A stretch of DNA of 64,000 nt, from NCBI GenBank assembly GCA_013423325.1, contig BLJB01000200.1:107854-171853 (forward strand), in the 5' to 3' direction. The DNA is from Usnea hakonensis (Eukaryota; Ascomycota; Lecanoromycetes; Lecanorales; Parmeliaceae). The position numbers and the translations under genes were made by a program. This document shows, piece after piece, positions 22,727 through 33,662 of this stretch. A model generated the notes under the pieces. That model saw only the letters and a program-made list of their open reading frames with translations. It was not told the DNA's origin and did not search any database. The first letter of the stretch is position 1. Each line of letters starts with the position of its first letter.

Positions 22727-24488
22727 GCAGGAGGATGAGTTCAAGGGAGGACTGATGCGTGGGCAGTGGGGGGAATTCTGAGACAATGGCTACAATTTGG
22801 AGAAGGCAGTCGGTACATGGAAATCTCCACCACAGATGACAACAAGCCTTTCGTCCGCTTAGCCTATATCAAGACTCAACCTATGAGCAACATGTCCTTG
22901 TCCCTGCGTCTCACTGAAGCAATTGCCTCCACAGAAAGCATCATGTTCAAGTCCCAACCTCCATCAACTCGTCTACAGCAAGGGAGAAGCGAGTCCAAAC
23001 GAAGCTACACAATAGCTAAGCTCGTAACACATCCCTCCAGAGATTGTCTCAACGGACTAAGCTTCCTATTACAAGAAGTGGGACAAGGTAGATAGCCTGA
23101 TTGCAAGCAATCTCCAAACCGAGACAGGGGGAGAAACTCTCATACTCGTACCGCACTCATTCTCCTTCCTCACACAAACACAAAAACATGAGCATGGAAA
23201 TGATTTCGAGGCCTAGTGAAGGAGAGAAATGCATTCATGATGCGGAAGGATTCTTCACGGATTAAGAAGTCCCCAGTCCCGTAATGCCCAAAGTAGGGAT
23301 TGAGACATACGTCGTTCTGCAGAGGGAGGCACTGATTTCTTGCTTGATGGCGTTGGACTTTCTTTGGATAAGAGTGGGGTTGAATGTATGATGATGGAAG
23401 GAGTACGAGAGGGTGCATTGCATCAGGCGACGTTTGGGTGTGATGTGGGTCCATATTAGCGAAGGTATGGCATCTTTAGTATGTATGTATGTATGTATGT
23501 GGCTGGCTGTAAAGATACTTATGCATGCAGGTGCTGTCATTTTCATCAAGTTTCCTTTCTCACTGCCATGGCCAGATTGAGGAACCCTTCTCCCCTTGTA
23601 GAAGTCTTGCAGTTGAGGATCCCTTTAGTTGATGCTGTGGAGCTTTGGATACAGCATAGCGAAACGTAGACTGAGAACACGCATGCCTGATTTGAGAGCC
23701 TGATTGCCATTTGCCGTAAGAGCCAACCATCTCGGATCTGTCGGCACTCGATATGCCAAGGGAAAGAGCCGTACGGTAATGAGGTCAGGTGACGAGTAAG
23801 GGCAAAGGCGGTGGCGCGGAGAAATTAACAGCCGAAATCCCATTGGATTGGTAGTCACTGCGGTACTCGGTGAACCTCATTCTTCTCTCTAACGACCCGC
23901 TCTCATCAAGGTCGTTGTTCATGTATGGATCGCAACTCATAAGTATATTGCTGCGAGCAAATACTAATGATAGCCCATTCTAAGACAGTCATTGCAACCC
24001 CGCCACACATGATACGGCAGAGAAGTCGCAATGGCCCCCTTTAATCAAAATCAGCCCTCAGTGGCGGCTGAGGCCGCCTCGCCGCCAATGAAGGTTTCTC
24101 CAACTCTCCAACTCGGAGACTAGAATGGCGGGGCGACAAGGCCCAGTGGCCAGATTCAAGAACCAGGGGGATAATGGCTGTCGTAGTACGAACCTTGTCG
24201 CTTGTTTTCACTTTGTTTCCTCGTACTGATAAAGTGGAACAGAAGATGGACATTTCAAAAAGTTCCAATACTCAAATGATTTGGACAACGCGCTTTGCGT
24301 CGTCATCACCACAAAGTCACGACGGCTAAGCGAAGCTGGCACACACGATGAAAAACTCTTGACACGGCGGTGCAATCCTGTTCAAACACCACCCACACTC
24401 AACATCACTCCTTTTCACCCCCCATAATCCCACAGCTACAATCATCTCTAGCAATCAAACAAACCTCTTGCAAGATCACCCAGCAATC
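22727..24488. other. Intergenic, no supported gene
   Basis: This includes an (ATGT)n microsatellite at about 23479-23501. Short frames on both strands show no family motif. A C-rich leader at 24390-24430 precedes the next gene. Confidence 0.5.
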
Positions 24489-25756
24489 ATGAAGTTCAAC
24501 ACCATTACCGTCCTCATTTTCACTGGCTTGTCGTTTGTAGGCACTGCCTTGTGCGTCAATCCACGCCTACATGCTCCGGCCTCATCGAATGTCTCGGCAA
24601 TCCAGAACGTCTCGGTTACCCTGGGCAATATAAACGAGAAGAATTTTACTTTTGACGAGCTTTTTGCTCTTCAAAAGCGATTCCTTGACAATTTTATCTC
24701 ACCTATGAATGACGTCCAAGTAAGACTTTATCTTTCAGACCTCCATCCTACTTGTGCTCATTCTTATTCTAGGCGAAATCTATCAACTCCTCTCTCCTGG
24801 CTGAAAATGTTCAAGGACGTGTGGATATCACGCGAACGTTCGACGGCCGCGAATTAAATACTGAATATCTCTTCGGGCTGTTTGCCAATTTGGCAACTTC
24901 TCCTGCCTTTAGCCTACTTGGTGTTCCTGTCGCCTACAACATTACTCATTTCGCCGGAAGCCAGAATATCGCCTCGGCTTCTACGCGGTACACCTCTCTC
25001 TCCTTTCCCCACTCTATTCCAAGACCTTTCATAGCAACAGACACTAATGTCCTTTTGTGTGCAGCTTCACTTTCAACTTCCAACCTCTCAATCTCACCCT
25101 GTCCATTCAAATCCAAACCTGGAACGCTTTCAATGCTGCTGGGGAGATTTCGATGTACGACGCAAACTTTGGCGGCTGGTGGGCATGGGTTCTGGATACG
25201 TTGATGGGTCAGGTACAACAGCAATTGTCCCTTTTGTCAGGAAAAAACGTCACACTGGCTCAGACCACTGAGTATGTTCAATCAAAGTTGGCTACAAGTA
25301 TCTGTACCACGGCCCAAGAGTACTGCGTCGGACCGGAACTGCAACAGTACGAAAATGCCACATCTTGCTACAACTTCCTCACCAAGGAGATTCGTCTCGG
25401 GGAATCTTACGAACTGGGTAAGTTACTCCAATGGCCTCCTCCCCGTCACATACACACTACGACGGTCTCTTCTCCGACACAAAAGTGCACTACAGTGAAA
25501 ACTTCCCCTTCACACATACTACAACGGTCTCTTCCCCGCCAAACACATACTAACAACCCTCCCAGGCCGCAACACCGTCTCCTGCCGCATGGTGCATCAA
25601 AACATGGTGGCCCTCCGCCCCGCGGTCCACTGCCCCCACATCGGCCCCTCCGGCGGGGGATACTGCATCGATTCCCCCTCCTACGCCGTGACCGTCGGAC
25701 AAACCTACTTCACAAACTTCCCCTTCGCCTACGGCAACTCCAGCCTCTCTGGCTAG
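24489..25756 (+). CDS. Secreted Cys-containing protein of unknown function
   Basis: Four exons: join(24489..24719, 24773..24987, 25065..25417, 25566..25756), 329 aa, all phases consistent. The start MKFNTITVLIFTGLSFVGTA is a clear signal peptide; an in-frame ATG at 24468 would bury it and is rejected. Several N-glycosylation sites follow (NVS, NFT, NSS, NIT, NLT, NVT, NAT). The middle (~130-200) is a beta-rich, lipocalin/NTF2-like stretch (FTFNFQPLNLTLSIQIQ; AFNAAGEISMYDANFGGWW). The C-terminal third carries six Cys in a conserved-looking arrangement, with CRMVHQNM and HCPHIGPSGGGYC. I have seen this motif pair in fungal secreted proteins without known function, but cannot name the family. 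The last intron (148 bp) contains an internal duplication. Confidence 0.78.
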
Positions 25757-26231
25757 CAACATCGCATACTCAGAACCTCAACCAACCGTTCCATCGATGT
25801 GCTGTGGTGCGGTTGGCTGGTTGGTTCTTTTGTGATGTTCTTCGGTGAGGGGGGTGGATATCATGCATGACATGGCCTGTAGTTATCACAGGCAGATTAT
25901 GCTGTTGAGCGTGTCCTCTTTTTTTTCTTTCTCTTCTTGATTAATAGATCTTTCGCTAGGCGTTTAGGGGTGGATGGTCGATACCCGTGATCAAAGAAAA
26001 GTGTGTAGATGCAATGAAATAGGGCCTTTGGCCTTTTAAACAAAACGCCTTCCTGGCCCGTTCACTGTCGTCTACGTACGTACATACATCATAACCTCTA
26101 TCCCTACGTCCCCACATTCATATACACAGATGTACCACCCCTCCCCATCTCCCGCCCCCTCCCACCCCCAAAAAACCACCTCCTAAAACCGCACTCATCA
26201 TATCCAAACCCCCCCAGAGCCCGGACCCCAC
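25757..26231. other. Intergenic between convergent genes
   Basis: This is the 3' flank of the secreted-protein gene, with T-rich sequence at 25917-25940, followed by a C-rich run from about 26120 that continues into the 3' end of the minus-strand gene. No gene is seen. Confidence 0.5.
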
Positions 26232-27011
26232 TCACTCCCCCAACCCCACCTTCTTCCCCCCCTCCCCAAGCGTATCCTTCGCCTTCCCACCAACCTCCCC
26301 CGCCTTATCACCAACCTCCCCCCCCACCTCCCCCGCCCCCTCAACCGCCTTATCCGTCACGCCCTTCACACCCCCCTCCACCCCCTCCCCCACCCCCTTC
26401 CCCACCCCCGCCCCCGCCCCCGCACCACCCTCTTTCGTCTCCGCAGACGTAAACGGCGCCGCGGCCGTCTGTCCCGCGCCCGTAGCCACTTTGCCCAAGC
26501 CGCCCGCTACGCCCGTGACGGTGTCGCTGAGGCCGGAACCTAGGGTTGTTACCTGTGTGGTGTGGTGGGTGGTATTAGCTGGATGACTGGCTGACTGACT
26601 GAGTTGTAAGGGGGAGGGAAGGGGAGGGAGGGAGAGGAAGGGGAAGGAAGGGGAAGGAAGGGGGAGAAGGGAGGGAAAAAAACGCACCGTATTCCCAGCC
26701 GTATCAACAACGCCCTTTACACCCCCGCCTACGGTCTGCAGTGCGTCGGCGCCGACGCCCGTGGCGCCTTGGGTGATGCCTTCGACGCGTTGGCGGGCTT
26801 CGGGGGGGAGGTTTTGGGTTGCTTGGCCGCTGTGGTGGGGGGGGGGGGAGGTTAGCGGTTGGTTGGGTGGGGGGATAGAGTGGAGGGTGGATTGGGGCTG
26901 GTGGGGGATAACGTACGAGATGGCGTCTGCTTGATTTTTCAGATCGCCGGTGTCTTTGGAGCCGGGGACGATGTCGAGGTCGATGGCGCGGTTTTCGAGG
27001 ACTTTGACCAT
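26232..27011 (-). CDS. Gly/Val/Ala-rich small hydrophilic protein
   Basis: Three exons: complement(26232..26552, 26688..26829, 26917..27011), 185 aa, introns of 135 and 87 bp. I start at 27011 (MVKVLENRAIDLD); an in-frame ATG at 27098 would add 29 Ser/Thr/Asn-rich residues. After splicing, the sequence is PPEARQRVEGITQGATGVG, then repeated GG(V/T)xG(V/T)-type short units. It ends in a KxxGEVGGKxxDxLGEG-like repetitive tail. This resembles small fungal stress-type, hydrophilin-like proteins, but I do not assign a function. No signal peptide or membrane segment is present. The C-rich plus strand reflects Gly/Ala codons with strong third-position bias. Confidence 0.62.
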   Translation of the reverse strand: MVKVLENRAIDLDIVPGSKDTGDLKNQADAISYVIPHQPQSTLHSIPPPNQPLTSPPPHHSGQATQNLPPEARQRVEGITQGATGVGADALQTVGGGVKGVVDTAGNTVRFFPSLLPLPSPSFPFLSLPPLPSPLQLSQSASHPANTTHHTTQVTTLGSGLSDTVTGVAGGLGKVATGAGQTAAAPFTSAETKEGGAGAGAGVGKGVGEGVEGGVKGVTDKAVEGAGEVGGEVGDKAGEVGGKAKDTLGEGGKKVGLGE

Positions 27012-27277
27012 TTTGGGTAAGGGATTGGTGGTTTGTGCTGTGCTGTTCTGGGGAGTGAGTGCTGCTGTGCTGGAGGATGAGTTGGGTATGTTTAGCAAAG
27101 GTGATGTGGATTAGAGTACATTACCCCTCGCTGTCAAGTTTCAGGATATTTACTCAACGGTTCGAGACCCTGATGACTTCATCTTGGAAACCCGGAGAAT
27201 AAGTTCTTCCGTCCCATACCCACGCGTGCCATGCACCCCCTCACTGTCTCTCCACAGTCACAAGCAACAAACTCAAC

Positions 27278-28294
27278 ATGGAAGAGCCATTCGCAAAACC
27301 AATAGAGAAACCATCATCATGGCGAGGCTGGGATTCTGAGCCGTCTCTCTCCCAGGTCATTGCTCTCAAGCAGCACCTCATGGCTAAGTTGCCCATTGAA
27401 GTCGTGAATATCATTCTCTCCTTCGCTCAATACTGGCCCCATGTGTCCAGCTTTTCTTTTACTTCGCCCACTATAGAAATGGGTTCAGACATCTTGCCTC
27501 TTTCAGGCTCTAGGGCGTCTCAGCATTTCCGACGGAAGCTAAATCAAGTGGCCACTGACAAAGACATTTTGCTTCATCGGTCACCACCGTTAGGCCTTCC
27601 CTCCGCGATGTCGCAGCCTTGGCTTTCCCCACACTCGAAGCATCCCGCGCGCGTACTCTATGTGGAAGTGAAACTCCGCTGGGCCATGCCGGTGCAGGCG
27701 ATGCGTCAACGAGTAGAAGTCTCGTCAGAGAGTCAGACCTGGCTTGAAATTGGGGTCCTTGACTCCAGTCTTCCTATTCCCAAACCGCGCTCGCTGTGGC
27801 CAGAGCCCGAGCGGAAAGCACAGGATGCTGCCCTGAAGCCTCCTCTGCGAGAGGGAAGGGAGGGTTCCTCGTTCAATTTCATCTGCGCGCTGTCTCACGG
27901 TACTTGGCTCACATACCAGAAGCATTGTGTACCAGGTTGTCTAAGAATGGACTTTTTTCCGGCTAAGATTCCCGAAGGCCAGTCTAAGATCATTCCATTT
28001 CTCTACCGCATCGACGATGACAAATACCCTATACGCACGGATTATACGGGTCCAGACTGGAAGTCACTGGATCTCCAATGTTTCGATGATGCTTCACAAA
28101 TGGAACTCATCCAATACGTTAACAGGTTCGACACGAGGCACGCGATGGATGGAGCAAAATTTGTTAGGGCCTTAGAGGTGGGAGATGAGCTTGGAATATG
28201 GACAAGAGCGGCGAACAACAATCTCATAGATGGTCTTGTTGATCCGGTGGTGGTGATTGAGGGAGTGAGGGTGAGTGTGTTCTGGGAGCTTTGA
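27278..28294 (+). CDS. F-box-like domain protein, paralogue A
   Basis: A single exon of 338 aa. After ~30 residues an F-box-like helix appears: AKLPIEVVNIILSFAQYWPH. Later landmarks are RSPPLGLP, HPARVLYVEV, and a C-terminal VRALEVGDELGIWTRA ending VRVSVFWEL. The gene at 32388-33662 shares these landmarks in the same order (ITDIILDMAEYWPHTSS, RTPPLGW, HPARRVVFEI, LREGDCVGVWARA, AVHVFWAV). The two are paralogues lying about 4 kb apart in opposite orientation. This architecture recurs in fungal hypothetical proteins, but I know of no assigned biochemical role. An SCF-adaptor role is only suggested by the N-terminal helix. Confidence 0.72.
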   Translation: MEEPFAKPIEKPSSWRGWDSEPSLSQVIALKQHLMAKLPIEVVNIILSFAQYWPHVSSFSFTSPTIEMGSDILPLSGSRASQHFRRKLNQVATDKDILLHRSPPLGLPSAMSQPWLSPHSKHPARVLYVEVKLRWAMPVQAMRQRVEVSSESQTWLEIGVLDSSLPIPKPRSLWPEPERKAQDAALKPPLREGREGSSFNFICALSHGTWLTYQKHCVPGCLRMDFFPAKIPEGQSKIIPFLYRIDDDKYPIRTDYTGPDWKSLDLQCFDDASQMELIQYVNRFDTRHAMDGAKFVRALEVGDELGIWTRAANNNLIDGLVDPVVVIEGVRVSVFWEL

Positions 28295-29863
28295 GGCTCA
28301 ACAGGAACGGTGAATGAAATATTGGGGGCTGGCCGCTACTTTCCGCTACTTTTGCTAGAGCAATGGGGCTGGCAGATCAAACCGCCCGAGCCTAGCTCGT
28401 AGCAAGGTACTTGCACCTGATAGTAATGATCAAATTTATCCAAACTTGGTTGCATAGAGTTGCCCTTGTAGCTTTACAACTCATGACGAAGGCGCCTCAT
28501 ACCCTACAGTAGATCAGAGAGGAGGCAGAAGCGAAATCACCATGGGCGCTCATTATACAGAGCTCTGGTACGAGCACAAGCCTCAAACTTGCATTGACCT
28601 TCGGCTTTGATTGAAAATCACTCCAGCCAAAACAAGGCTGTGCTCTGATATCACTTACCTTATGTTATGCGTGAAGGGCCGAGGCGGGCGGCACACTCGC
28701 TCCTAGCCCCTCCATCAGCTCCCATAATCCGCCAGCCGGATGTCAACTCTACCTTAGAGATCAATTGTATCCTACTTCTACGGAACATTAGACCCCTGAG
28801 CACCACATTCTTAGAACAAAGACCACTCTTACAACCCTCTGTTCTTTTGGAGCGCATCACAGTCAAGCACTTCTTCCTGTTTGACGAATAGAACAAAAAT
28901 GCTGCGCACACCACTCCACCACTGTGCCCGATGCCCGCATAATCCACCATATCATCATCTTGCTAAACAAATTCGCCGATGAAACGGCACATGCAGACCC
29001 TTTCCTCTTCTTCCCACCGATCGAGCTGATTGTGTGCCGATCTTGATGGCGGGTCACGATCTGCCCCGTGAAGTCGCTTGCAGTCTTCGCAGTCCACTAC
29101 AACGAGGCTGAAGGATCCGTCTTGCGACGGCCATACTCCAAAGCTTTTGGATCTGCAAAATGCAGAGATCGAGACCTCATCCCAGGCTGTTGTCAAAGAC
29201 CTCTTCTCACTTCGCTCAATGATTCCATTACTGCGATTTCAAAAATGGGTAGATCTGGAAGAACGGAGCTTTCAAGCCACGTCGTCCCTGCAGCATGGTA
29301 TATTTCGCCCCCAATACCGCCTTTGTCTTCCTTTGCAGCTCGGAAGCGAAGCTGATGTATGAGCCATGCATGTTAATGCTTCCGTCAGTGTCAAGATACA
29401 AGGCTGACAGACATTCGATGCAACCATATACCTAGGCAGCAGGCTGATGCGCGCTAATGCAGGCCACAGACTGGAGGGACAACTGTTAAAAGGCGTTCTC
29501 AAGGCCCACGTACGCCAATCTTCATTGTGGATGTCTGCAAGAATAGAAGCAGGCTTACTTTGCCGTACGCAGGTCAAGAGAAACGATGATAGCCTTACTT
29601 CGGGTCATCCGCTTTGCCGGTAAAGATCACTTCTGGTCACATTCTAGCCAAACAGCTTGTGAGACTGACACCCCCAATCGATAATGGGTGTGCCATTCGT
29701 ACTCAGCTGTCAGTGCCCCGCATGCCCCGCATCTTATATGTACAAACAATTTCTCTGCCCATCAATCTTTTATGATTGTCTTCTCGTCCAAAGGCTGTCG
29801 TGGCCTTACCCTCGAAACGCGCCAACATAACCACTTTTTCTCTTCTCCTTCCTTTGAGAAACG
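28295..29863. other. Intergenic, no supported gene
   Basis: Several 60-100-codon frames occur on both strands, but none has a motif, codon periodicity or splice partners that I could defend. A relic gene is possible. Confidence 0.4.
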
Positions 29864-31410
29864 ATGTCAACGCCTGCAAGTCAATCGTCGTCGCAAGAAC
29901 TCGAAGCACTTTTGAATGGACCAGCTGGGCCGCCACCTCCGGGGGTCAGGTCTAAATTTGATGATCCCAAGAATTTGAACAATTTTGTCATCCTGACCTT
30001 GACATTGTGTCTGGTTTTTTCATCTTCGACTGTACTCATGCGTACCTATACAAAGCTTTTTATTATTCGGTCTTGGAACTACGAAGATTGTAAGCCTACT
30101 GAAATCCTGGTCTCTTCAACACAAACACCAAGGCTAACAACATCAGATGCTCTAATTTTAGGATGGGTGAGCTTTTTTTAGAGTATCACATTGCCAGCAG
30201 CGCTGAACCCTCTAGCTTTTTCAGATTGCACAAGCTGTGCCGGCAAGACTGATTATGAATGATGGGGGTGGGGTTCATATATGGGACGTTCAACTCAAAA
30301 CATTTTCCAAATTGCTTTATGTTCGAGGAGTCCAACTTCAACAGTGCACGCATGGAAAGCTGACTAGGAGCCCAGGATGTTCATGTACATTCGATCATAT
30401 ACCTTTTCGCTGTTTTCTTTATAAAGCTCTCGATCCTCCTCCAATACTTGCGAACCTTTGTCCCTACTCGGAAAGCCAACATGGCTATGTTCCTCACGAT
30501 CCATATCGTTATCTGGAGTATCGCGCTCTTCTATTTACTGAATCTGGCATTCTTTCTCGGCATATGCAGTCCCCAGAGGAAGATTTGGCAGCCATGGTTG
30601 ACCTACGGCCATTGCTTCAGTTTTAACATTTGGAATTTGGCTAGTGGATTGTTCAACGCCATCTCCGACATCGTTATTTTGATTCTTCCCATGCCCTGTC
30701 TGTGGAGACTTCAGATGCCACTAAAAAGGAAGTTGATCATAACCGGGGTGTTTGCAACGGGTTCCTTGTAAGTAGCTTGGTTCGAAATCCTTTGCGCTCA
30801 CTTTACGGGGTCGCCTTGAAGCCCACTTCTATTCACAATGAGATGTCTCTGGCCAACCATCCTCCACATCTCGATCCATTGTAGATCGCTAATACATCAT
30901 ACACACAGTGCTTGTATAACATCCGTCCTAAGGGCGTACTACACCTGGAAAGTTGACAGCCAGCCCGACGTCAGCTACAACATCGTCAAGATGGGATTCT
31001 GGACCGTAGCCGAGGTGGCCATCGGAGTCATCGTCAGCTGCCTGCCTGTCCTGCCCAGATTTTTCCAAGATATTGGTCCCAAAATATGTCAAGCATTCTC
31101 TATCGGGACCAAATCTTCCTCGAATCTAGGCTCCGAGAACGCACAGATTATAGGGAGACCCACCTCGTCATTCCCTACGTCGCCCGATAGCATACCAACA
31201 AGTGCGAGGGATATGCGTAACCAAAAAGCACATGTCAACGGCAGTTTCACGGAATTGGAAGAATACAACACCGTGATTTCAGAAGTCAAACTTGGCAACC
31301 AGTCGCGTCCCAGACCACTGAGACCCCATTGTGGTCTGGAAAGTGGAGGCTATGGCTTCCCCATGCGGGATACGTTTTACCGTGAGACACGGCTCGATAC
31401 GTCGGTCTAA
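29864..31410 (+). CDS. Rhodopsin-domain (PTH11-type) integral membrane protein
   Basis: Five exons: join(29864..30089, 30147..30166, 30225..30320, 30376..30767, 30909..31410), 411 aa; lengths sum in frame. Exon 2 is only 20 bp but restores NYEDYALILGW, the usual motif between TM1 and TM2. Further family text follows: IWDVQL, YLFAVFFIKLSILLQYLRTF, WNLASGLFNAISDIVILILPMPCLWRL, ITGVFATGSFACITSVLRAYY and YNIVKMGFWTVAEVAIGVIVSCLPVLPRFF. These mark the seven-helix core of the fungal rhodopsin/PTH11-like family. The C-terminal ~110 residues are a hydrophilic, Ser-rich cytosolic tail. No CFEM domain is present. The donor of intron 3 (GTTCGA) is weak. Family members are proposed receptors for surface or nutrient cues; the ligand is unknown. 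Confidence 0.85.
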
Positions 31411-32030
31411 GTTTTGAGGGGGAATACATAGATAGAGGCGGTAGCCTCTCTGGAGCAAATGGAGGACAACCATCAAATAAAGGATGATAGTAACCCTATT
31501 ATCGATGTCGTCTTTCCATCATACACCGAAAAGATAGCACCTCAATCCCCCCCCTCTTAACCAAACAATCCAAACCCCGTAAAACCCCAGAACTCCAACC
31601 CTCAGAAAACGAACATCGAAACGACCATCCAGCCAAAAAAAAAAGAAGAAAAAAAAGCAGACAACGCACGCACGCACCCAGCATGCATAAAAGGTACAGT
31701 ATAGTATAGCACAGCAAAATCAGACACAAACGGAAGAAAAGAAAGAAAAGAAACGAGGATAAAGAACCAAGGCACAGAATGTTCCCTAGTAATATGAATT
31801 TCAGGCTCCTATCTAGACCTTTTATTATATCCGTTCGAACGGTTGGTGTTGGGTTGGTTTTGTGCTTTTTTTTGGTGGTGGTGGTGGGATGGAAGGATGG
31901 CAGGATGGAAGAAACGTACAGGAAACGGTATTCAAGAAAGGGAAAGGGGAAGGGAGAGGGGGAGGGAATAGATGGGGTGGGGGGTGGGGGGGGGAGGGGG
32001 GGGGGGGGGAGGGGGGGGAGTGGGGGGGNN

Positions 32031-32065
<35 letters not shown>

Positions 32066-32387
32066 TGGAGGAGATGTGCTGGGATTATATCATACCATAC
32101 AGACACCCCTCCTCCTCCTCCTCCTTTTTCTCTTCTTTCTTTTCTTTCTTCTCGGCAGGATAATAATAAGAAGAAAAGCCAAGCCAAGCCAACCCAAGAA
32201 AACAAAACCATCCCCAATCTTCCCTTAACAAAATCTCCAGATCCCCCAAAATCTCGATGAAAGCGCGTAGGTAAAGTAGGTACAACATAAGACTGCAAGA
32301 TTCTTTCATTCATTTTCTATCCATCGAGGTAGTTCTGCACACTCTCCTCTCCTCTTTTCTTTAGAACATGCATATACATAGCGACCC
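31411..32387. other. Intergenic with homopolymer-rich DNA
   Basis: A-rich and GAAA-rich sequence at 31630-31760 is followed by a long G-run region (listed separately) and then C/T-rich sequence. No gene is supported; the open frames here are low-complexity translations. Confidence 0.5.
31977..32064 (+). repeat. Near-homopolymeric poly-G tract with an assembly gap
   Basis: About 88 bases are almost entirely G on the plus strand, interrupted by a few A/T and by two undetermined bases (32029-32030). The tract can form G-quadruplexes in principle. Its true length is uncertain because of the Ns. Confidence 0.8.
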
Positions 32388-33662
32388 TCAAACCGCCCAA
32401 AAAACATGCACAGCCACCCGATCCACAACATTACAGCAGGCCCCTTCGCCCTCTTCCCCCCTCGCACCGCCTCCTCCTCCCCTCGCACCCCCCCTTCCCA
32501 CCATCCCACCCCCTCCTCCCCCCCTCCCCGCCCTCGCCCAAACCCCCACACAATCCCCCTCCCTCAACCCCCTCACAAACGCCGTCGCGCTCTCGCTCCC
32601 AAAATCGCGATCCGTCGTCGGGAGATAGCAGCGCTCGGCGCCATCATAGCGCCACGTGCGGACGACTTTCCTGTTGTGCGCCGTATAGTTTTTCGTGACG
32701 CCGGAGGGTGGGGTCGGGGTGTTGTCTCGTGGGAGGTGATGTTTTGCGGACGAAGAAGAAGAAGAAGAAGAAGGAAAAGGGAATTTGGAGGGGTTTTTAG
32801 ATTTCGAGCGGATAGCGTAGCAGACGTCGGATGGCTGGTCGTGATGGGCGTTTTTGGTAGCGGCCTGGGCGGTCCAGAGGAGGGGGTCGATGCTGCGGTT
32901 GATGGATTTCTTGGTGGTTTTGGGGAAGGAGATGGTGTCGACGGTAGCGTCGAAGGAGGTTTTTGAGTTTTCGTAGTACAACGTCGCGCCCTGGCGGTGC
33001 GTGTTCTCGAGGCGTTCCTCCCGGCTCAGGATCTCGAAGACGACGCGGCGGGCGGGGTGCAGGCCTCGCGGGGGAAGCCAGGTTGGGGGTTTGGGGGTGG
33101 GGATTAGGGGTTTGGATTTTGGGCGCGGGCGGGGGGTTGGTGGTGGTGGTGGGGGTTTAGTCTCATGTCGGTGTGTGTCGCTGACACAGCGCCATCCTAA
33201 GGGCGGGGTCCGAATTAAGAATGCATTTTCTTTCCATTCTCTCCTGCTTTCTGGCGTGCTTAGCAGCCTTTCTAGCTTCTGCCGCGGTCGAGCTGGATAG
33301 CTGCCGTAGCACATGTGGCCGCTGTAGACTCTGGTCGTCATGTCCAGGATGGATGAAGTGTGCGGCCAGTATTCGGCCATGTCGAGGATGATGTCGGTGA
33401 TTTCGTTTGGTAGATTACGGGAAAGGGAGAAATACTGGCGAAGGGCGATGACAGAGGCCATTGACGGGCATTTTCGAAGGTCAAAGAAAGGGGGTTGGTC
33501 GGAATGAGTATAAGGGTCGAGAGTTCCGGGGGCTGAGCAGAATGTAAATGTCTCGCCAGCATTTTTGGGGGTGGTCATGTTGATGGATCTCCTCTTTTTT
33601 GCAGAGCTCGACATACGCGTGGGCACGGCCATTTCTTGGACAGAGAAAGAAGCAATGCGCAA
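32388..33662 (-). CDS. F-box-like domain protein, paralogue B
   Basis: A single open frame of 424 codons from 33662. The Met at 33578 (MTTPKNAGE) is closer to the start position of paralogue A and may be the true start (396 aa). Core text: SVIALRQYFSLSRNLPNEI, then ITDIILDMAEYWPHTSS, RTPPLGW, a Pro-rich insert (~30 residues with PPPPPP), HPARRVVFEI, a Ser-rich stretch, WRYDGAERCYLP, LREGDCVGVWARA, a Gly/Arg-rich loop, and a final VAVHVFWAV. The same landmarks occur in the gene at 27278-28294, which lacks the Pro- and Gly-rich inserts. The insert regions coincide with C-rich and G-rich DNA, so they may have grown by simple-repeat expansion. Function unknown. Confidence 0.7.
   Translation of the reverse strand: MRIASFSVQEMAVPTRMSSSAKKRRSINMTTPKNAGETFTFCSAPGTLDPYTHSDQPPFFDLRKCPSMASVIALRQYFSLSRNLPNEITDIILDMAEYWPHTSSILDMTTRVYSGHMCYGSYPARPRQKLERLLSTPESRREWKENAFLIRTPPLGWRCVSDTHRHETKPPPPPPTPRPRPKSKPLIPTPKPPTWLPPRGLHPARRVVFEILSREERLENTHRQGATLYYENSKTSFDATVDTISFPKTTKKSINRSIDPLLWTAQAATKNAHHDQPSDVCYAIRSKSKNPSKFPFPSSSSSSSSAKHHLPRDNTPTPPSGVTKNYTAHNRKVVRTWRYDGAERCYLPTTDRDFGSESATAFVRGLREGDCVGVWARAGRGGGGGGMVGRGGARGGGGGARGEEGEGACCNVVDRVAVHVFWAV

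Noticed and set aside
27155..27170. tRNA B-box-like GGTTCGAGACC
   Set aside because: No A-box at the right distance and the flanks do not fold into a cloverleaf.
31779..32313. Gly-rich and Pro-rich frames on both strands over the poly-G region
   Set aside because: They are translations of homopolymeric DNA containing Ns, with no coding features.
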